A DNA stretch of 64,000 bases from an uncultured Bacilli bacterium (GTDB lineage Bacteria > Bacillota_I > Bacilli_A > RFN20 > CAG-288): the NCBI GenBank assembly GCA_934725685.1, contig CAKVBX010000005.1:8157-72156 (forward strand), written 5' to 3'. The position numbers and the translations under genes are program-made. Positions 50,003 through 57,941 of this stretch are shown here, one piece after another (position 1 is the first letter of the stretch; the number at the start of each line of letters is the position of its first letter). The notes below the pieces were generated by a model. That model was not told where the DNA came from, made no database searches, and saw only the letters and a list, made by a program, of their open reading frames with translations.

Positions 50003-51196
50003 ATGAAAACAATCCAGTTAAGCAAAAATCTCTACTATGTCGGTGTTGTCGACCACAATTTGAAGGTTTTCGACAGCATCATGCCCCTGACATATGGGAC
50101 TTCCTATAATTCTTATCTTCTCAAGACAGAAGCGGGCGCCGTCCTCTTCGAGGGAAGCAAGCACGGATTCGAGGAGGAATATCTTTCCAATATTGCTTCC
50201 ATCGTTCCGCCTTCGGAGATCCGTTATCTTGTCGTCGCCCATACCGAACCCGATCATTCCGGTGCCATCGAAGCACTGCTGAAAGCTAATCCTGAAATCA
50301 TTGTCATTGCTTCTCCAAGCGGCATCAGCAACCTGAAGAACATTCTACGTTTTCCCTTCCGGAGCCAGGTGGTGACGCCCGGAAAAGAGATGAAAGTCGG
50401 TTCGTTCACTCTCCGCTTTCTCTCCGGCCTTTATCTTCACTGGCCCGACGTTCTCTTCACGGAGATAGTGGAAGAGAAGGCGATTGTCACCTGTGACGCT
50501 TTCGGCGCCCATTATGCGTTCGATGAGATTCTCTATTCGAAGTTGCAGGATGAAAAGGAATACCGCGCTGCCTTCGATTATTATTTCGCCTGCATCATGG
50601 GTCCTTATGCTTCCTATGTCCTTGAAGCGGTGAAGCGGGTCCGCGCCCTTTCTCCTTCCATGCTTTTGGTTGGACACGGCCCGGTCATCGACAAGAATGC
50701 CGCCAAGGTCATCGATGCTTTCGAAGAGGAAGCGAAGAAGTATCTGACTTCCTATGACGAGAATCATGTGACTCTGGTCTATACTACCTGCTATGGCTAT
50801 ACCGAGAAGATGGCCCGAATACTACGTGATGGTTTAGAAAGAAGCGGCAAGAATGTGGACTTCTACGCTATCGATGCCCTCAATTATGCAAAAAAGAAGG
50901 AAGAAATCCTGAAATCCATCTCCGGTTCCAAACTTGTTCTCTTCGGTTCTCCGACGGTCAACAATGATGCAATTTCCTATTTTTACGACCTCTTCCTCGC
51001 CAAACCAGTTACCTTCTATCAGAACCGGAAATTCTCCGCCTTTGGCGACTTCGGCTGGAGCGGTGAGGCGGTGAAGAATCTCTCCGATTTCGCACTCTCG
51101 AGAAAGATGAAAGTCATCGACGGCTTCCGTTATGCCTTCAAGATTGACGAGAGAGGAGCTCAAGAGCTTCAGAACTACCTTACGACACTTCTCTGA
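50003..51196 (+). CDS. fprA: FprA-type flavodiiron protein (A-type flavoprotein)
   Basis: 397 residues: a metallo-beta-lactamase-like diiron domain followed by a flavodoxin domain. All diiron ligands are present: H80, E82, D84 and H85 in HTEPDHSG, H146 in LHWPD, D165 in CDAFG, and H225 in GHGPV. The FMN loop is TTCYGYTEKMA at about 261. Such proteins reduce oxygen (or nitric oxide) to protect anaerobes. No rubredoxin gene is adjacent, so its electron donor is elsewhere. Single gene with own promoter and terminator. Confidence 0.93.
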   Translation: MKTIQLSKNLYYVGVVDHNLKVFDSIMPLTYGTSYNSYLLKTEAGAVLFEGSKHGFEEEYLSNIASIVPPSEIRYLVVAHTEPDHSGAIEALLKANPEIIVIASPSGISNLKNILRFPFRSQVVTPGKEMKVGSFTLRFLSGLYLHWPDVLFTEIVEEKAIVTCDAFGAHYAFDEILYSKLQDEKEYRAAFDYYFACIMGPYASYVLEAVKRVRALSPSMLLVGHGPVIDKNAAKVIDAFEEEAKKYLTSYDENHVTLVYTTCYGYTEKMARILRDGLERSGKNVDFYAIDALNYAKKKEEILKSISGSKLVLFGSPTVNNDAISYFYDLFLAKPVTFYQNRKFSAFGDFGWSGEAVKNLSDFALSRKMKVIDGFRYAFKIDERGAQELQNYLTTLL

Positions 51197-51207
51197 TTCA
51201 TTGACAG

Positions 51208-51241
51208 AAAAAGGTTCCCACGGAATGTGAGGAACCTTTTT
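51208..51241. terminator. Bidirectional terminator
   Basis: A perfect 11-bp stem AAAAAGGTTCC / GGAACCTTTTT with a 12-base loop between fprA and the convergent operon. Confidence 0.85.
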
Positions 51242-51247
51242 ATTTGA

Positions 51248-51709
51248 TCAATAGAAGGTGATCATCTCGTTTTCGAAGGAACCGAAGAGGGAAACTTTCT
51301 GTTTCACCCTCATTAAGAGGGTGAGAAGCGGCTTCTCTCCGCTTGGGGTTTCGTAAAGAAAGAGGGAATACCATTTTCGGTCCGGTTTATAGATGAGGAT
51401 CAGTTCTCCTTTGCTGAGCGGATTCTTGGCTAAGTCGAGGGTGATGAAGCCGACACGGTCGAAATTGTACTCGTTTCCGGATTTGATGCCGGAGTTCTTT
51501 CTATCCTTCTCGGAAATGTCATATTCGAGAAAAATGTCTTTTCCGTATTGGCGGTCTGTCTCGATTTCCTTGGTGACGATATCGACGGCGTTGTTGGGAC
51601 GGAAGGGGTAGGAATTCCTGTCGCATTTGCGCCAGAAATAATCCACCATGTTGTCGCAGCTCAGTAGATTCGTTCTGGTCTCATAGAGATCTTCGTTTCT
51701 ATCTTGCAT
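51248..51709 (-). CDS. Hypothetical protein
   Basis: 153 residues, soluble, no signal or membrane helix. It contains a CDNMVDYFWRKCDRNSYPFRP segment and a beta-rich second half (RVGFITLDLAKNPL, ELILIYKPDRKWYSLFLYE). No family recognised. The ATG at 51709 is preferred over one at 51715 because AGGAGG would lie directly against the latter. It is the last gene of a transporter-gdpD operon. Confidence 0.65.
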   Translation of the reverse strand: MQDRNEDLYETRTNLLSCDNMVDYFWRKCDRNSYPFRPNNAVDIVTKEIETDRQYGKDIFLEYDISEKDRKNSGIKSGNEYNFDRVGFITLDLAKNPLSKGELILIYKPDRKWYSLFLYETPSGEKPLLTLLMRVKQKVSLFGSFENEMITFY

Positions 51710-51732
51710 AGCCATCCTCCTTTCGTGGGCAA

Positions 51733-52470
51733 TTAACGTTTGGAAAGCTCTTCTTTGATGAATTCCGGATCAATGTGTTGGAAAGTCACGGTATCGAAGC
51801 GATCCTTATAGCGGAGGAAATCCTCCTTCGATTCCATCGTCCAGACATTGACATAGTGCTTTTTCTGATAGCGGATGATCTTTTTCTGATTGAGGGCGTG
51901 ATAATCGATGTCGATGGCTTCGAAGAAGTGGCGGAGGACATGAATCCATTTGTATTTTCCGCCAGCGACTAAAAGAAGCTGCCGCATGAAACCAGAGTTC
52001 TTGAAAGGCGTGAGGGCACGCGGATCGAAGGAGATGAGGATGATGTTTTTCTTATCCTTGATCATCCCGAGGTCTTCTTTGACACGGGCGGCGAGTTTCT
52101 TCTGGTTTCTTTGCCAGACCTTGAGCTCGACGACAATCGGAATCTCCTCGTTGATGGCCGTGAAGACATCCTTCAGGGTAGAGAGTTCCTCTCCGTCGCG
52201 GAGACGATAGTTCTCCTTGATTTCCTTTATGGTCATTTCCTCGATGATACCCGGCTTTCCAGTGGTCCGAATGAGGTCGGAATCGTGGCAGACGATAAGA
52301 TCGTTGTCTTTGGTGAGATGGACATCGAGTTCGATTGCCATGTGATGTGCCTTTGCATTGAGGAAGGCTTTCATGCCGTTTTCGGTGAATTCCTCATTGT
52401 GGAGGCCACGATGGCAGATACCCTGATTGAATATCGGATTGACGGACTGAAGATACTTTTCTTTTTTCAT
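51733..52470 (-). CDS. Glycerophosphodiester phosphodiesterase
   Basis: 245 residues of the GDPD barrel family. It splits glycerophosphodiesters, or similar phosphodiesters, into an alcohol and glycerol 3-phosphate. Catalytic motif CHRGLHNEEFTENGM with the first histidine, ELDVHLTKDNDLIVCHDSDL with the metal-binding Glu/Asp and second histidine, and VVELK near 117. No signal peptide, so cytoplasmic. Located between an MFS transporter and a hypothetical gene on the same strand with short gaps. Confidence 0.92.
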   Translation of the reverse strand: MKKEKYLQSVNPIFNQGICHRGLHNEEFTENGMKAFLNAKAHHMAIELDVHLTKDNDLIVCHDSDLIRTTGKPGIIEEMTIKEIKENYRLRDGEELSTLKDVFTAINEEIPIVVELKVWQRNQKKLAARVKEDLGMIKDKKNIILISFDPRALTPFKNSGFMRQLLLVAGGKYKWIHVLRHFFEAIDIDYHALNQKKIIRYQKKHYVNVWTMESKEDFLRYKDRFDTVTFQHIDPEFIKEELSKR

Positions 52471-52503
52471 TGTGGTATTGATGTCGCTTTCCCATCTATT
52501 ATA

Positions 52504-53916
52504 TCAGTCTTCCTGGTCGAAGGCTTCGAGACCTTTGGCAATTTTCGTCTTCTTGGTCTTCACATTCGGAATGAAGAGGAAGATGGCAAGGGAGATGGTG
52601 AGGCAGATGCCGGCATAGACAGGGAGATAGCCGAAGTTGAAGGTAGGATTGAGCAAAAGGAGGCCTAAGAGAACCGGTGTGATAGTCTGTGCGGCCATGG
52701 AGGAAGCGTAATAGTATCCGGTGAAACGGCCGATACGGCTGGAGGGGCAGAGTTCGACGACCATCGGGAAGGAGTTGACGTGGACTAAAGACATACCGAA
52801 GCCCTTGACGAGCCAGATGACATAGATCGGCCAGGGGAAGACACCGGCACCGGCGGCTCCTTTGAGCACCGTGAAGGTGAGAACAATCCAGATTGCATAG
52901 GAGAGAAGGGTAATGGAGAGACCGGAGACGAGGGTCCATTTCCGGCCGATTTTCGAAGCGATGATTCCGCCCAAGGCGAAACCGATGACACTGCCGATAC
53001 CGCCCATGATGATGTTGAGGGAGTTGGAGCGGGTGGAAGCCTGAAGATAATAGATGGTATAGTTGCCCATGAAGGTTCCGATGCCGTTGTCGGCCATGAA
53101 CCAGAAGAATTCCGCTGCGAGAATGAGGATGAGCATCATCTTGTTGGCTTTGCTCATATGGCCGTCCTCTTCGACTTTGTTGACGACTTCCGCCATTTCT
53201 TCTCCGCGTTTCATCTCGTCCTTCATCTCTTCTTCGATTTTGTTTTCCTTGATGGTGAAGAAGAGGACGAGGGCCGAAATCAGCATGAGGACACTTGCAA
53301 TGAGGAACGGTGCCTCAATGGTCCAGATATTGCGGCTCTCTTCCGGGTCCTTGAGATAACTGGAGAGAACGAAAACCATTCCGACGACCGTGGCGAAGAA
53401 TCCGCCGATATATCCCATGATGTTGATGATGCCGTTGGCTTTGGAACGGAGCGGTTTCGGGGTGATGTCAGGCATGAGGGCGACGGCGGGATTGCGGTAC
53501 ATCATGGCGAAGACGACGACGATAAACATCATAATGAGCATACCGACGAGATTATTGTAGTGGAAGAAGACGGGGACAAAGGGGAAGGCGACAGCGCAGA
53601 CGAAGGTTCCGACAAGAATGTACGGCATACGTTTTCCGATTTTCGTATGGGTCTTGTCGGAGAGATGTCCGAAAATCGGAAGCAGGATGAGGGCGGCGAG
53701 ATTGTCAATCGCCATCATGATGCCGACGAGATACTGCACTTCATTTTCGTTGTCGGTGTTGAGGGCTTTCTTGAACATTTCGCTCAAGAAGGTCGGACAC
53801 CAGGAGTCATAGACTTGCCAGAGAAGTAGAATGCCGAAAAAGGCGAAGCCGATCAGAAAGACCCGCTTGTAGTTCAGCTTCAGCGGCTTTTCTTCGGTTT
53901 CAGGGATGTTTTCCAT
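52504..53916 (-). CDS. MFS transporter, sugar/cation symporter-like
   Basis: 470 residues with about twelve hydrophobic helices. The loop after helix 2 reads FGHLSDKTHTKIGKRMPYILVG, close to the GPH/SLC45 sugar symporters (SDRTRTRWGRRRP-type). The central cytoplasmic loop is long and acidic/basic (KIEEEMKDEMKRGEEMAEVVNKVEED). Substrate unknown; a sugar or glycoside is most likely. The ATG at 53916 with GTGAGG upstream is preferred to a GTG at 53931. It leads an operon with the phosphodiesterase. Confidence 0.85.
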   Translation of the reverse strand: MENIPETEEKPLKLNYKRVFLIGFAFFGILLLWQVYDSWCPTFLSEMFKKALNTDNENEVQYLVGIMMAIDNLAALILLPIFGHLSDKTHTKIGKRMPYILVGTFVCAVAFPFVPVFFHYNNLVGMLIMMFIVVVFAMMYRNPAVALMPDITPKPLRSKANGIINIMGYIGGFFATVVGMVFVLSSYLKDPEESRNIWTIEAPFLIASVLMLISALVLFFTIKENKIEEEMKDEMKRGEEMAEVVNKVEEDGHMSKANKMMLILILAAEFFWFMADNGIGTFMGNYTIYYLQASTRSNSLNIIMGGIGSVIGFALGGIIASKIGRKWTLVSGLSITLLSYAIWIVLTFTVLKGAAGAGVFPWPIYVIWLVKGFGMSLVHVNSFPMVVELCPSSRIGRFTGYYYASSMAAQTITPVLLGLLLLNPTFNFGYLPVYAGICLTISLAIFLFIPNVKTKKTKIAKGLEAFDQED

Positions 53917-54101
53917 ATTTGTTTTCCTCACTAGTCTTATCTTAACGCTTGAAAAATCGAAAAGCTATAGGATTTCATTTTTCTTTACATTTAATGAAAA
54001 TATTGTACATTTTCTCTTTGAATGCGCTTTCTTTTCTTGAGACACAATGGTTTCCTTCTCTTTCTCTTTTTCTCCCCTTTTCCAAATGGTAAGATGTAGA
54101 T

Positions 54102-54920
54102 ATGAATGATATTTTTGGGAAAGACCTTACGTCCTTAAAGAACAAGAAGATTTATCTTCTCGATATGGATGGAACCATTTATCTCGGAAACCGTCTCTTT
54201 GATGAAACCCTTCCGTTTTTACGGAGAATCAAAGCGAAAGGCGGAAGATACCTCTTCATCACCAACAACTCCTCCAAGTCCGTCACTTCCTATGTGGAAA
54301 AACTGAAGCGGCTCGGGATTGCGGATGCCAAAGAGGCGGACTTTTTCACCTCGGCTCAGGCCGCCGAACTGCTCCTGAAAGAACAGTTTCCCCATCAGTT
54401 GATCTATGTTCAGGGAACCCATTCTTTTGTGGACGGATTGAAAAAAGCCAGTATCTCGGTCACGGAATCCTACTCTGACGAGGCAAAAGCAATCTTTTTG
54501 GGATTCGATAGTGAGCTGACCATGGAAAAACTCGAGACCACTGCGAAAATGCTCACCTTCCATCCTAACATTCCCTATTTTGCCACAAATCCCGATTGGG
54601 TCTGCCCGACGGAATGGGGTTATGTTCCCGATTGCGGCTCAATGTGCTTCGGACTGGAGAAAGCGACAGGAAGAAAACCCTATTTCATCGGAAAGCCTGA
54701 GAAGACCATGGTGGAAATCGCCTTAAGAAAGAACGGCTATCGGAAAGAGGATGCCCTTGTCATCGGAGACCGTCTCTACACTGATATCGCAAGCGGTAAC
54801 AATGCCGGCGTCACGACAGTCTGTGTTCTTACCGGAGAGGTGAAGAAAGCGGAAGTGCTCCAAGCAACGGGAGTAGAACGGCCCACCTATCTTGTGGAGA
54901 ATCTCTCCTCTGTGGAGTAG
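54102..54920 (+). CDS. HAD-IIA family phosphatase, NagD-like
   Basis: 272 residues. HAD motif I LLDMDGTIYLGN (D21, D23), motif II FITNNSSKS, the IIA cap with ATNPDWVCPTEWGYVPDCGSM, and motif III/IV IGKPEKTM...ALVIGDRLYTDIASGNNAG. The family dephosphorylates small metabolites such as nitrophenyl phosphate, nucleotides or glycolysis side-products. No strong ribosome site is seen before the ATG. The preceding 180 bases are T/C-rich with no other feature. Confidence 0.92.
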   Translation: MNDIFGKDLTSLKNKKIYLLDMDGTIYLGNRLFDETLPFLRRIKAKGGRYLFITNNSSKSVTSYVEKLKRLGIADAKEADFFTSAQAAELLLKEQFPHQLIYVQGTHSFVDGLKKASISVTESYSDEAKAIFLGFDSELTMEKLETTAKMLTFHPNIPYFATNPDWVCPTEWGYVPDCGSMCFGLEKATGRKPYFIGKPEKTMVEIALRKNGYRKEDALVIGDRLYTDIASGNNAGVTTVCVLTGEVKKAEVLQATGVERPTYLVENLSSVE

Positions 54921-54947
54921 ACAATCCAGAAAATTAGTGTATACTAA
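54918..54947 (+). promoter_or_regulatory. Promoter/operator of pepC
   Basis: TAGACA, 16 bases, TATACT. The -10 lies inside the imperfect palindrome TTAGTGTATACTAA (54934-54947), identical to that in front of the aldolase gene. Confidence 0.55.
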
Positions 54948-54976
54948 CTTTATAGTGCTTTTGAAAGGAGAAAACC

Positions 54977-56314
54977 ATGAAAGAATACATTAGAAAAGAG
55001 GAACTCAGCAAAGTGAGAGAGAACTATCTTAAGGACAGCAAACAGACGGTCCTCCGCCATGCCCTCTCCTCGGTCGGTATGGACAAAGTCGTCGCTTCCA
55101 AGGATGTGCCTGAAAACAGCAATTTCACGTTCAGCGTGGACATCAAGACCCTGCCGGTCTCCAATCAGAAGCGCTCTGGACGCTGTTGGATTTTCTCCGC
55201 TTCCACCGTGCTCCGTGAAATCATCGCCAGAAAACTGAACATTGCGGACCAGTTCGAAATCTCCCAGAACTTCATTTCCTACTATGACAAGCTTGAAAAG
55301 TACAATTACTATATGGAAAATGTGCTCCGCCTCATTCTCAAAGGCGAAGAGAAGCATTCCAGAAGAATGGATTTCCTTCTTGCATCCGGTGTCAGCGACG
55401 GCGGGCAGTGGCAGATGTACGTCAACCTTGTGAAGAAATACGGCATTGTCCCCAAAGCCGTCTTCCCGGAGACGGCACAGAGCGAAGAGACAAGATTTTC
55501 TTCTTCCTTAGCGAATGCGGCTCTCCGCAAGTTCGCTGCCGAAGTCTACAAGAGAAAAGACGAAGGCATCGATGCCCTCCATGCGCTCAAGAGCGAATAT
55601 ATGGAGAAAATCTATGCCCTTTTCACCTCCTGCTTCGGTGTGCCACCGGAAACCTTCGACTTCGAATATAAGGACAAAGACGGACAATATCATCTTCTCA
55701 AAGGAATGACACCGAAGTCCTTCTTCGACGAATATGTCGGCGACGAAATCGATGAGTATGTCTCTCTGATCAATGCTCCGACTGACGATAAGGAATTCAA
55801 TCAGACCTATCATGTCGAACTTGTCGGCAATGTCTTGGACGGAAAGGAAATCACCCATCTGAATCTTCCCTTCGAACGTCTGGAGGAACTCATCATCGCC
55901 CAACTCGAGGCCGGCGAAATCGTCTGGTTCGGCAGCGATGTCTCCTATTACGGCGAACGCGACAAGGGCGTCTGGGATGAAGATTCCTTTGACTATGAGA
56001 CACCTTTCGGCTTCGATCTTGCCTTCGACAAGGCCGACATGCTCGACTTCTCCAACTCCATGATGAATCATGCCATGGTCCTGACTGGTGTCGATCTCTA
56101 CGAAGGCAAGCCAATCCGCTGGAAGATTGAGAATTCCTGGGGAGCGGAAAACGGAAACCAAGGATACTATATCATGTCGGAATCCTTCTTCCGTCATTTC
56201 GTCTATCAGGCCGCCATCAAAGAGAAATATCTGAACGAGGAAGAGAAGGATGCCCTGAGGAAAGAGGCTGTCACTTTGGCACCCTGGGATCCTTTCGGAA
56301 CCCTCGCGGATTGA
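54977..56314 (+). CDS. pepC: Aminopeptidase C (bleomycin hydrolase family)
   Basis: 445 residues, normal PepC length. A cytoplasmic C1 cysteine aminopeptidase. Catalytic C70 in RSGRCWIFSA, histidine in NHAMVLTGVDL, and asparagine in IENSWGAENGNQGYY. GAAAGGAG is placed well before the ATG. The next gene begins 13 bases after the stop, so the two share a transcript that ends at the hairpin at 56903. Confidence 0.95.
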   Translation: MKEYIRKEELSKVRENYLKDSKQTVLRHALSSVGMDKVVASKDVPENSNFTFSVDIKTLPVSNQKRSGRCWIFSASTVLREIIARKLNIADQFEISQNFISYYDKLEKYNYYMENVLRLILKGEEKHSRRMDFLLASGVSDGGQWQMYVNLVKKYGIVPKAVFPETAQSEETRFSSSLANAALRKFAAEVYKRKDEGIDALHALKSEYMEKIYALFTSCFGVPPETFDFEYKDKDGQYHLLKGMTPKSFFDEYVGDEIDEYVSLINAPTDDKEFNQTYHVELVGNVLDGKEITHLNLPFERLEELIIAQLEAGEIVWFGSDVSYYGERDKGVWDEDSFDYETPFGFDLAFDKADMLDFSNSMMNHAMVLTGVDLYEGKPIRWKIENSWGAENGNQGYYIMSESFFRHFVYQAAIKEKYLNEEEKDALRKEAVTLAPWDPFGTLAD

Positions 56315-56327
56315 AAGGGGACTCGTT

Positions 56328-56894
56328 ATGCACCAGCTTATCGATAAGAAACAGGGGCTTTTCCCCATGCCGGTCCTTCTGATTTCGACCTACAACGAGG
56401 ACGGCAGTGTCGATACGATGAATGCAGCCTGGGGAACCTTGGAAGATACGGATGTCATTCTTCTTGAACTTACACGGGACCATAAGACCTCTGAGAATAT
56501 CCTGAGAGAAAAATGCTTTACGGTTGCCCCAGCGACGATAGAACACATCAGGGAAGCCGATTACTTCGGTCTCGTAAGCGGAAATGAGGTGAAAGACAAG
56601 TTTGCAAAGTCCGGACTTCACAGCCATGATGCCGGAATCCTCCATGCACCGGTCATCGATGAATATCCTCTCTCGATGGTCTGTGAGGTCGTGCGGGTCG
56701 ATGAGACAAACGGTGACTTCGCCGTCTACGGAAAAATCGTTTCTCTATCCGTTGATGATTCTATTCGGAATGAGAACGGTGCCATTGACGCGAAGCGCTG
56801 CCGCTTTGTCTCTTACTTTCCCATCGATCATTCCTATCGGCTCGTGGAAGAAAAGGTTGCTGACGCCTTCCGGGTCGGAAAAACATTGAAATAG
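56328..56894 (+). CDS. Flavin reductase-like FMN-binding split-barrel protein
   Basis: 188 residues. The PMPVLLISTYNEDGSVDTMNAAWGTLED start and the following TRDHKTSENI stretch fit the flavin reductase domain family, which binds FMN and uses NAD(P)H or other donors. EADYFGLVSGNEVKDKFAKSGL is also typical. Specific reaction unknown. It is downstream of pepC in the same operon. Confidence 0.88.
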   Translation: MHQLIDKKQGLFPMPVLLISTYNEDGSVDTMNAAWGTLEDTDVILLELTRDHKTSENILREKCFTVAPATIEHIREADYFGLVSGNEVKDKFAKSGLHSHDAGILHAPVIDEYPLSMVCEVVRVDETNGDFAVYGKIVSLSVDDSIRNENGAIDAKRCRFVSYFPIDHSYRLVEEKVADAFRVGKTLK

Positions 56895-56902
56895 CCATGT
56901 TT

Positions 56903-56935
56903 TCTGCCGTGAATTCAAAATTCACGGCAGATTTT
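56903..56935 (+). terminator. Terminator of the pepC operon
   Basis: A perfect 13-bp stem TCTGCCGTGAATT / AATTCACGGCAGA with a 3-base loop and TTTT. Confidence 0.85.
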
Positions 56936-56975
56936 GCGCAAAATGCTTAATTTCCTTAAGTAAATCTTGCACATG

Positions 56976-56984
56976 TGGTATAAT
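56976..56984 (+). promoter_or_regulatory. Extended -10 of the degV gene
   Basis: TGGTATAAT, an extended -10, 72 bases before the ATG. The -35 is weak. Confidence 0.5.
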
Positions 56985-57056
56985 AACTTTAGTGTGCGTG
57001 CTATTCTGTTTTGAAACCTATTTTTTACACGCCTCTATACTTTGGAGGTATTGAAC

Positions 57057-57890
57057 ATGAAGTATAAAATCATTGTCGACTCGATGAGCAATCTCACCAA
57101 CCAGGATGTGCTCTCGGAGGACGTTCCGGTTTCTGTCGTTCCGCTTTCGCTTCGCATCAACGGAAAAGACTATGTCGATGACGGAAGCGAGAAAGTCGAA
57201 GATATCATGAAGCTCATTTCCGCGGAAAAGAAAATCGAATCCTCGACCGGATGCCCGAGTCCGAAGGCCTTTCTCGATGAGATGACCGGCGCTGACCGCT
57301 ATATCGTTATCACCATCTCCCAGAAGGTTTCCGGATCCTACAATTCCGCCTGCCTTGCAAAATCCATGCTGGAGAATCCGGATTCCTGCTTTGTCCTCGA
57401 TTCCATGTCTGACTGCGGGGTCATTGAGCTTCTCGCGAGAAAAGCCATTGACCTCATCCATGGCGGAAAAGATTTCGATGAAATCTGCAGAGAGGTGGAA
57501 GCCTATCGTTCTGAAGTTAACATTCTCTTCATCATCAACAAGTTTGATTCTTTGATCCGTACCGGAAGAGTATCCAAGCTCGTCGCTTCCATCGCCTCGA
57601 TTCTCAAAATCAAGCCGCTTGGTATTGCCAAGGGCGGGGAAATCCGTATCCAGGAAAAGGTCCGCACCATCGAGGGAACTGTAAAGCGTCTCATCGTGAA
57701 CATTGAAAAGTTCTGTGCGAATACCCAAGACCGCATCTGCGTCATCTCGCATACACTCAACTTGACGAGTGCCCTTAATGTCAAGAAGCTGATTGAAGAA
57801 AAGTATCATTTCAAGGAAATCATCATCCGTGAGAATCGCCTCGTGAATTCTTATTACGCTTTAGAAGGCTGTGTCATGGTTTCCTTCTGA
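57057..57890 (+). CDS. DegV family fatty-acid-binding protein
   Basis: 277 residues. It begins KIIVDSMSNLTNQ, with the SSTGCPSPKAFLDEM and ITISQKVSGSYNSACLA blocks that contact the fatty acid carboxylate in DegV/FakB proteins. FakB members present fatty acids to the kinase FakA; no fakA is nearby. The ATG at 57057 with GGAGG nine bases upstream is used instead of a TTG at 57042. Confidence 0.9.
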   Translation: MKYKIIVDSMSNLTNQDVLSEDVPVSVVPLSLRINGKDYVDDGSEKVEDIMKLISAEKKIESSTGCPSPKAFLDEMTGADRYIVITISQKVSGSYNSACLAKSMLENPDSCFVLDSMSDCGVIELLARKAIDLIHGGKDFDEICREVEAYRSEVNILFIINKFDSLIRTGRVSKLVASIASILKIKPLGIAKGGEIRIQEKVRTIEGTVKRLIVNIEKFCANTQDRICVISHTLNLTSALNVKKLIEEKYHFKEIIIRENRLVNSYYALEGCVMVSF

Positions 57891-57897
57891 TAGACAA

Positions 57898-57927
57898 AAG
57901 GCCGGGAAAGTCCCCGACCTTTTTTTG
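57898..57927 (+). terminator. Terminator of the degV gene
   Basis: A 10-base stem AAAGGCCGGG / CCCGACCTTT with one mismatch, followed by a run of T. Confidence 0.75.
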
Positions 57928-57941
57928 TTGTTACATCGATA

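Noticed and set aside
53932..54101. T/C-rich region before the HAD phosphatase as a small RNA or gene
   Set aside because: No structured stem, promoter pair or coding pattern is visible.
55508..56368. Open frame of 286 codons opposite pepC
   Set aside because: Shadow of the pepC reading frame; no ribosome site, and the encoded sequence shows no family pattern.
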